A stretch of 11,784 nt of DNA from Sphaerosporella brunnea (Eukaryota; Ascomycota; Pezizomycetes; Pezizales; Pyronemataceae). The stretch is from the NCBI GenBank assembly GCA_008704415.1, contig VXIS01000615.1:1-11784 (forward strand), in the 5' to 3' direction. A program made the position numbers and the translations under genes. How positions within the stretch are numbered: the first letter of the stretch is position 1; each line of letters begins with the position of its first letter. Under the pieces are notes generated by a model. The model was not told the origin of the DNA. It saw nothing but the letters and a program-made list of their open reading frames with translations, and ran no database searches. Of the stretch, positions 7,701 to 11,784 are shown piece by piece.

Positions 7701-7787
7701 TTGAATGGCTGTTGTTATCACCGATAATGTTTGTTTTTTACTGCCTTTCTCCACCGGTAATAGTGAATTTGCAACTACATTAACAAA
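7701..7787. other. Junction between the LINE remnant and the exon copy
   Basis: This short AT-rich stretch has no protein-like content. It contains TTAACAAAGCAG at 7780-7791, which recurs at 7949-7960 and so brackets the copied exon fragment. Confidence 0.4.
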
Positions 7788-7920
7788 GCAGCCAACAAAC
7801 AATCCACTAGCACGGAACAGTCCTTCATCCATGACTCCTTATCTTCATTCATACCATCAAATACCGCAGTGATGTTGCGTATCTTCCGCAACGATGTACC
7901 ATCGTATCTGAACATTCGCC
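7788..7920 (-). pseudogene. Diverged copy of a 133-bp exon segment of the nuclease-like gene
   Basis: This segment aligns without gaps to 8149-8281, inside the nuclease-like gene, with 8 differences in 133 bp (about 94%), in the same orientation. Translated on the minus strand it gives MFRYDGTSLRKIRNITAVFD and then a stretch close to WMKDCSVLVDCL. Seven of the eight changes alter an amino acid, as expected of an unconstrained copy. On the minus strand it is preceded by a T12-13 tract and GAGCATCAG, which looks like a pyrimidine tract plus a 3' splice site, so it could act as a cryptic exon. A 12-bp direct repeat (TTAACAAAGCAG, 7780-7791 and 7949-7960) brackets it. Confidence 0.85.
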
Positions 7921-7997
7921 TGATGCTCAAAAAAAAAAAAAGAAAGTGTTAACAAAGCAGCTACCGCAAACAAGAACTCTTCAAGCTGAGTAAACAA

Positions 7998-9041
7998 TCA
8001 CTCATGTGAGGCTTCGCCCCCACCTTCACTGCGCTCAAGGGGTCCCCCGTCGATAAGAGTGGTATTCCCTGAATAATAAATTAGACTCCATAAACATCTT
8101 CGTGGAAAAAACCCATGCTCACCTGCAGTCATGCCTCCATTGCTCATTGCGGCAAACAAACAATCCACTAGCACGGAACAGTCCTTCATCCATAACTCCT
8201 TATCTTCATTCATACCATCAAATACCGCCATGATGTTGCGTGTCTTCCGAAACGATGTACCATCGTATCTGATCATTCGCCAGTTCTCTCCAGTTGTAAC
8301 GAAGCCGTAGACAGCGCCCCCACCGTTGTTGTCCCTTGCATCCTTCAACGACAGCAGACACTGTTTCATCGCCTGTCCAACAAATGATCGTTTTGCTTCG
8401 ATGATGAGGACAAATTTTTCCGCCGTCACCGAAATTTGATCCACTACAACAAATTCTTCCGTACCTCCTGTCTCAGAGTCCGTGGCAACAATCTCTCTCT
8501 CCCTCGATAGCGTTACCCCCTTCCGTCCCGTCTTGATTATGAAATCGAAGATTATCGGACTGATGACGTGGAGAACCAAGTCGCTGACGTTGGCTTCTTT
8601 GAAATCCGGATCTTCCTCTGAAGGATATCCTTCGACAACGAGATATTGCACGATCCGCTTATACACCTCGTCCTTGGTATTGACGGCCCAGTCCTCATCT
8701 TCCATCGTGTAGTTGCATTCTGCCAACATCTTATCAACCGACACCCATCGGATGTTTCTAAACCTGATGCCTAGTCTCTTCTCTGAATCTGCCATGGTCA
8801 TGTTGGAATACGAAGTTGTCCACTTCGACTTTCGCTTCTTTCGTTCGGTGTTATCGTCACCCATCGTACTCAGGTCGTACTCTCGTAGGTATTCGTGGAT
8901 GTTCGCTCGCCGTGTCGGTCGTAAATTCTCGCTCGTAGATTCTCGCTCGTCGTGTCGCTCGATATGAGTGTTCGATGGCTGGTTGCTGAATCGAAAGGTT
9001 GAATGAGCTTGCTCCTTCTGAACCAAGCGAGGTGTGGCCAA
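7998..9041 (-). CDS. PD-(D/E)XK nuclease-like protein (Crinkler-type REase family candidate), one intron
   Basis: This is the only long intact gene in the window, 347 codons unspliced and 329 after removing a 54-nt in-frame intron at 8122-8069. The nuclease signature is REREIV (181-186), then EEFVVVDQISV with Asp201, then VLIIEAK with Glu215 and Lys217, then GQAMKQCLL with Gln227, giving the E...D...ExK...Q order of PD-(D/E)XK enzymes. Downstream are VYGFVTTGENWRMIRYDG and WMKDCSVLVDCLF. Similar proteins occur as large fungal and oomycete families, some annotated as Crinkler-type effectors with restriction-endonuclease-like domains. No secretion signal is visible. Residues 1-59 are encoded partly by a short-repeat region and look unlike the rest. 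The internal start Met60 (codon 8864-8862, MGDDNTERKKRKSKW, basic, possibly nuclear) may be the true start. The substrate and role are unknown. Confidence 0.8.
   Translation of the reverse strand: MATPRLVQKEQAHSTFRFSNQPSNTHIERHDERESTSENLRPTRRANIHEYLREYDLSTMGDDNTERKKRKSKWTTSYSNMTMADSEKRLGIRFRNIRWVSVDKMLAECNYTMEDEDWAVNTKDEVYKRIVQYLVVEGYPSEEDPDFKEANVSDLVLHVISPIIFDFIIKTGRKGVTLSREREIVATDSETGGTEEFVVVDQISVTAEKFVLIIEAKRSFVGQAMKQCLLSLKDARDNNGGGAVYGFVTTGENWRMIRYDGTSFRKTRNIMAVFDGMNEDKELWMKDCSVLVDCLFAAMSNGGMTAGEHGFFPRRCLWSLIYYSGNTTLIDGGPLERSEGGGEASHE
8069..8122 (-). other. 54-nt intron in the nuclease-like gene
   Basis: On the minus strand the exon ends GACTGCAG, the intron starts GTGAGC and ends TTATTATTCAG, and a CTAAT branch-like motif lies 13 nt before the acceptor. 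Length 54 is a multiple of 3 and contains no stop, so retention would insert 18 residues without breaking the frame. Splicing joins GCA-G to GG-AAT, giving Ala-Gly-Asn. Confidence 0.75.
8919..8958. repeat. 14-bp repeat in the putative 5' coding end
   Basis: TCGTAAATTCTCGC (8919-8932) and TCGTAGATTCTCGC (8933-8946) differ by one base, and a degenerate third copy, TCGTCGTGTCGC, follows. It lies upstream of the alternative start at 8864, which favours reading this part as 5' UTR or unstable coding DNA. Confidence 0.65.
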
Positions 9042-9158
9042 GCCTCACGCTACCCATCGTTCCACCCCTGTTCTACTAGCGCCGTGCCGAACGGACCCCT
9101 GTTCCGGAACGTTCTCACTTCTACGCCGTAGAATCTACTACAGTAGAAGCTGTCTATA
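9042..9158. other. Short intergenic segment with clustered small hairpins
   Basis: Between the nuclease-like gene and the inverted-repeat element are TTCTAC-gcc-GTAGAA (9118-9132), TCTACT-ac-AGTAGA (9134-9147) and the 10-bp palindrome GTTCCGGAAC (9103-9112). They could be transcription-factor sites of the divergent upstream region or the end of another small element. No clear TATA box was recognised. Confidence 0.4.
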
Positions 9159-9675
9159 GAAGTTACCCGGAATTTAGTGGCGAGTGACACCTTATGATGC
9201 AGTGGCACGGTCTCTCTCAACGTTTATTTGATAATAATATTTATTTTTTATTTTGTTAACATGTACATACCCGGTGGATTTTATAAACGCGTTCCTCAAA
9301 CGCCTCGGTTCCATAATGTTCTGCGAGAGTGTAAGCCTACTTACCTTCCTGCAGTACGGCTTTTTTAATGTAGTTGAACGCCGTCCAGCAGTCGGCCATT
9401 TTGGTCTCATCTGTTCAATATCCGCCCTGCTGATCCCGGGTCCTAGCTGCACATGGGCAAAGACCCGCTTCCCAGCGGCCTTTTCTGCTGGTGTTTCCTT
9501 CAAATGAAACCCAAAAATTTTTCGCTGCTCAAGGATAGGGAGCTTCATGATTAGAAACGTCGCGTTATGAGGTACAGTTTGCCGTCTGTCTGCGAATCGC
9601 TCCGGTCTGGCCGTTGACGGCATCTGACCTTTTGCCTCACAGGGTGTCACTCGCCACTAAATTCCGGGTAACTTC
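9159..9675. mobile_element. 517-bp element with perfect 33-bp terminal inverted repeats
   Basis: GAAGTTACCCGGAATTTAGT begins the left arm (9159-9191). The right arm (9643-9675) is its exact reverse complement over 33 bases, ending TTCCGGGTAACTTC. Two perfect long arms around about 450 bp are typical of a non-autonomous DNA transposon (MITE-like). No target-site duplication is obvious in the flanks (TGTCTATA left, ACACTTAACG right), so the superfamily is not assigned. Identical arms suggest recent insertion, or constraint. It inserted 118 bp upstream of the nuclease-like gene's first ATG. Confidence 0.85.
9192..9650 (-). CDS. Hypothetical 152-codon ORF filling the inverted-repeat element
   Basis: The ORF occupies almost the entire interior between the arms, starting inside the right arm (MTPCEAKGQMPS) and ending one base inside the left arm boundary. 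It contains MKLPILEQRKIFGFHLKETP and LGPGISRADIEQMRPKWPTA, and is basic near the C-terminus (KIKNKYYYQINVERDRATAS). No DDE core or zinc finger is visible, and I do not recognise it. Being open across the whole element, it could be the truncated end of a transposase or a captured fragment. Confidence 0.4.
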   Translation of the reverse strand: MTPCEAKGQMPSTARPERFADRRQTVPHNATFLIMKLPILEQRKIFGFHLKETPAEKAAGKRVFAHVQLGPGISRADIEQMRPKWPTAGRRSTTLKKPYCRKVSRLTLSQNIMEPRRLRNAFIKSTGYVHVNKIKNKYYYQINVERDRATAS

Positions 9676-10247
9676 ACACTTAACGAAGGTACAGGTTTAT
9701 AACGCGTTGCACCATATCCCTTTTATGGGTGCTTGACACTCTAAACTCCAGACCGGGGAGTCGGCGGTTAATGGGAGATCGAGTGATATGCCGTGGTGGA
9801 GCGCAGCGACGCGCGCCAACGAGCATGACTGCTGTACGGCGTCCTATGCCGAGCATCGCGTCCCACGCCGAGTCCTGCGCCGAGCCCTCTATCTTATGAG
9901 TACGCTTCCGTTCTCTTCTCGCTCCAATCCCCCAAACCCCGCATCGCATCCCACGCCGAGTTCTACGCCGAGCCTCTATGTTTTGAGTACGCCTTTACTG
10001 CCACAACTCCGTCAGTTTTCATCTAACTGACTTCAGGATTGAAGCTACAGATTACCCGATGCTGGTTCGGTTTTCATCGAATTGACGTGGGAGTTGGTTT
10101 GCCAGAGTCCATCTTGCATTTTTCTCGGCGTCCTCTCGCGTTTTTCCATCCGCCCACCCACTCCGTTCACCTTGTGTCCATCCACCATCCACTACCCCCC
10201 TTTTCGTGCAACGATATATTCCAGAATACAAAACCACCTAGCAGCAG
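9676..10247. other. Unassigned segment containing a 52-bp duplication
   Basis: An 89-codon minus-strand ORF (9949-9680) and longer plus-strand ORFs starting near 10039 are not recognisable and are likely by-products. GTTTTCATC followed by TAACTGAC or GAATTGAC recurs near 10014 and 10071. Plus-strand pyrimidine-rich DNA at 10110-10205 carries no motif I can name. Confidence 0.35.
9854..9992. repeat. Imperfect 52-bp direct duplication
   Basis: CATCGCGTCCCACGCCGAGT begins copy 1 (9854-9905) and CATCGCATCCCACGCCGAGT begins copy 2 (9942-9992). Both end GAGTACGC and contain CGCCGAGCC. The offset is 88 bp, with about seven differences. Several are C/T or G/A. Confidence 0.7.
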
Positions 10248-10945
10248 CTATAGGTTCCAGAGGGCTATCACCAAGGGGTTCACTGGTCTCTGGTGGCCTG
10301 CTGGTGTATATATTGGCAGTGCGCTCAGGAAGTACAGGGAGCTTGCAGTGCGCGGTTCGCTAAGATATAATGGGCCTGTCGATGTGTATGCTAGTAGTCC
10401 TCCATGCACAGTGTCTTTTAGGTGTTGCTTACTCGGCACTTCGGTTCCTGGTCCCTTACATCTTCTACCTGCAATCTCACAATATCTGGACTTCTGGATC
10501 GCCTGGCGTACAGGTTCAAGAAGAAAAGAGGCTTTTGAGTGTGCACTCGGGTGTCGGTTCGGGTCCTGTCGTTGCCCTGGATAAGCGTCATTGGGTGCCG
10601 GTTCCAGGAGGGAGACGTGGAAAACGGGGTGGACGTGCATGTCCTCATGTAGCCGGAGGCGGTAGGCGTATGCCGAGACCTTCTCGTTAACCTCAAACGG
10701 CCCGTGACGCTTGTTGTCCAGTTTGCTGGCTGGACGCCGAGTCTTCCAATTCCGGCCGTCAAGCCAGACCTTGTCCCCGACCTGATAGTCGGGAGCCGGT
10801 ATGCGATGCTCGTCAGTGTTATCCTGATACCTCATCTGTGCCCGTACGTAGGTGCGAGTGGATTTCCGTCAACGTCCTAGCGATAGTCAAGGCTCTACGG
10901 TCGTCAACGTTCTTGGGGGCCGCAGGTGACAGGTCAAACTCGTAA
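10248..10945 (-). pseudogene. Ty3/gypsy integrase C-terminal fragment
   Basis: The minus strand encodes the C-terminal end of a gypsy Pol polyprotein. Upstream in one frame is NPRYEFDLSPAAPKNVDDRR leading to ARTLTEIHSHL. A one-base frameshift near 10848 leads to MRYQDNTDEHRIPAPDYQVG, then DKVWLDGRNWKTRRPASKLD, HGPFEV, YAYRLRLHEDMHVHPVFHVS and LLEP. The 'VGDKVWL...R..RPSKKLDNKR.GPF.V...V...AYRL.LP..M.IHPVFHVSLLEP' block is highly characteristic of fungal Ty3/gypsy integrases. The chromodomain that usually follows is not recognisable. After about 10600 the ORF runs on without similarity. The integrase catalytic core, reverse transcriptase and protease are absent. Confidence 0.85.
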
Positions 10946-11137
10946 CGAGGGTTTTTGTTTTGTTTTAATCATATCGCATTCGGCCGCTTGCGGCCATGGC
11001 ATATATAGAGAACAGAGACTGTGCTACCCCTTAGGACAGAGCCTACTACTGGGGCCTGCGGCTCTCTTAAGGAAAGAGAATCAAGGAAATCGCAACACAT
11101 AAACGGCGGAAAAGACTGTAGCCACCTCCCACTGCCT
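10946..11137. other. Short unassigned segment between gypsy remnant and lysine-rich ORF
   Basis: The segment contains a perfect palindrome-like hairpin, GGCCGC-TT-GCGGCC (about 10982-10995), followed by CATATATAGAGAACAGAGAC, which resembles a TATA box on the plus strand. It also holds a small hairpin, TCTCTT-AAGGA-AAGAGA, at 11063-11079. No gene is seen. Confidence 0.4.
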
Positions 11138-11536
11138 CTACACCCTAGGAGCCCGCTGCTCCTTCCCCTTTCCCTTCTCCTTCTTCTTCTCCTTCTTCTT
11201 ACTGCCCCCCCAGGGTTTGCGTGCGGTGTGTGACTTGGCGATACCTGTTCCTCCTCCTATGGAGAAGTTGAAGCACACAGCTCCGTCACCGGCCACTTGG
11301 GCCCAGGACGGGACGCTATTCCCGGCGGACTGTGCCGCAGTGCGGCCCGAGGGCTGCCTGCGCTTGTTTCTCTCAACCTTCTTCCATCCCTCTTTCGCCT
11401 CAACCTCATCGTGGGGGGCCGACGGAGCTGGTGAATCTCGCATGTCAGGCGTTGGGCGCACCGAGACCAGTGCGTCGCTCGTCCCTGCATGCTTCGAATG
11501 CATTAGGGAGGGGGGGTGTAAAACCACTAGGTTCAC
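11138..11536 (-). CDS. Lysine-rich ORF, possibly LINE ORF1/gag-like fragment
   Basis: This 132-codon minus-strand ORF contains EVEAKEGWKKVERNKRRQPS, then SVPSWAQVAGDGAVCFNF, and ends in a Lys/Glu/Gly run encoded by a purine-rich repeat. 'GWKKVERKKRR' and 'SWAQVA' phrases are common in ORF1/gag-like proteins of fungal non-LTR elements, but no zinc knuckle or RNA-binding domain is present, so this is a weak assignment. It has the same orientation as the gypsy and LINE remnants and directly abuts the right copy of the 155-bp repeat region, so it could belong to the same element as that repeat. Confidence 0.35.
   Translation of the reverse strand: MNLVVLHPPSLMHSKHAGTSDALVSVRPTPDMRDSPAPSAPHDEVEAKEGWKKVERNKRRQPSGRTAAQSAGNSVPSWAQVAGDGAVCFNFSIGGGTGIAKSHTARKPWGGSKKKEKKKEKGKGKEQRAPRV
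11158..11203. repeat. Polypyrimidine (CTT/CCT) low-complexity tract
   Basis: A run of CT-only triplets with CTTCTT and TCTCCTT motifs encodes the Lys/Glu-rich tail of the minus-strand ORF. It is probably slippage-prone and offers no independent evidence of function. Confidence 0.7.
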
Positions 11537-11572
11537 TGAACCGCGTATAAGGAAGGTAGGTCTAACAGTAAT

Positions 11573-11590
11573 TCTTTTCTAAGGAAAAGA
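11573..11590. repeat. 7-bp perfect hairpin before the right 155-bp repeat
   Basis: TCTTTTC (11573-11579) and GAAAAGA (11584-11590) pair around TAAG. The sequence closely resembles the hairpin at 11063-11079 on the other side of the lysine-rich ORF, both fitting TCTYTTnTAAGGAAA. Confidence 0.5.
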
Positions 11591-11629
11591 CACTTATTGG
11601 ACGAAGAGTTTTCAGATACGTAATCGGTA

Positions 11630-11784
11630 AAGATTCGCTAATGGGACGAGTATATTCGTACCAAAGGGAAAATAGGATAAAGATTTCGGAACGAATATAC
11701 ATTGTGTAAACGACAATATTGTGAAGGCTGAACCTCACAATATCCTAACGATGATGTCTGCTAACTCTGATGGTCTCTCAACTC
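11630..11784. repeat. Right copy of 155-bp dispersed direct repeat
   Basis: This is the gap-free counterpart of 1-155 in the same orientation, 11,629 bp away. Its hairpin at the left end has one mismatch (GGGACGA against TCGTACC), whereas copy 1 is perfect. It continues to the window edge, so the copy presumably goes on into sequence equivalent to 156 onward. Confidence 0.9.

Noticed and set aside
6604..7783. Plus-strand ORFs across the LINE
   Set aside because: They are antisense shadows of the reverse transcriptase, whose catalytic motifs are read on the minus strand.
10039..10690. Plus-strand ORFs (181 and 106 codons) as genes
   Set aside because: They largely overlie the minus-strand gypsy integrase remnant and its flank, and show no recognisable protein features.
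1..11784. Matching ends could mean a circular molecule or an assembly overlap
   Set aside because: The two 155-bp ends differ at 8 positions, so they are separate copies. The gene content is chromosomal transposon debris with no replication genes.

Overview
The window looks like a repeat-dense, gene-poor stretch of a filamentous fungal genome, probably Pezizomycotina. Three things point there: fungal-type LINE and Ty3/gypsy protein fragments, a clean 54-nt intron with GTGAGC...CAG borders in the best gene, and in-frame stops that are all explicable as C-to-T or G-to-A transitions. I cannot name the species from sequence alone. No tRNA, rRNA, CRISPR array or bacterial-style operon is visible.

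Layout from left to right. Positions 1-155 are repeated at 11630-11784 (147/155 identical, no indels), so the window is bracketed by two diverged copies of one repeat family whose outer limits are not visible. Positions 1-880 have no credible gene but are unusually rich in short perfect inverted repeats, including two copies of a roughly 60-bp foldback unit. Positions 1105-2340 carry a decayed plus-strand coding-like tract with a three-copy 143-bp tandem array inside it. Positions 2340-3160 show nothing I can identify. A 30-bp degenerate array (3161-3240) precedes a proline-rich ORF ending in a zinc-knuckle-like motif (3267-3491).

On the minus strand lie a broken zinc-finger gene with a CxxC...CxxC N-terminus and a C-C-H-H (WRKY-GCM1/FLYWCH-like) domain (5117-4080), a remnant of a PIF/Harbinger-type transposase (5814-5578), a 5'- and 3'-truncated non-LTR retrotransposon reverse transcriptase with one frameshift and three stops (about 7700-6435), and the only gene that looks intact. 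That gene (9041-7998) encodes a PD-(D/E)XK nuclease-like protein with one intron. A diverged 133-bp copy of its 3' coding exon sits just downstream. Its 5' side is flanked by a 517-bp element with perfect 33-bp terminal inverted repeats (9159-9675).

The right end holds a Ty3/gypsy integrase C-terminal remnant on the minus strand (about 10945-10250) and a lysine-rich, possibly gag/ORF1-like ORF (11536-11138).

The genes do not form a pathway. The window reads as a graveyard of class I and class II transposon pieces with one possibly functional host or mobile gene embedded in it. Its most interesting parts are that nuclease-like gene with its downstream exon copy, and the palindrome-rich left end.
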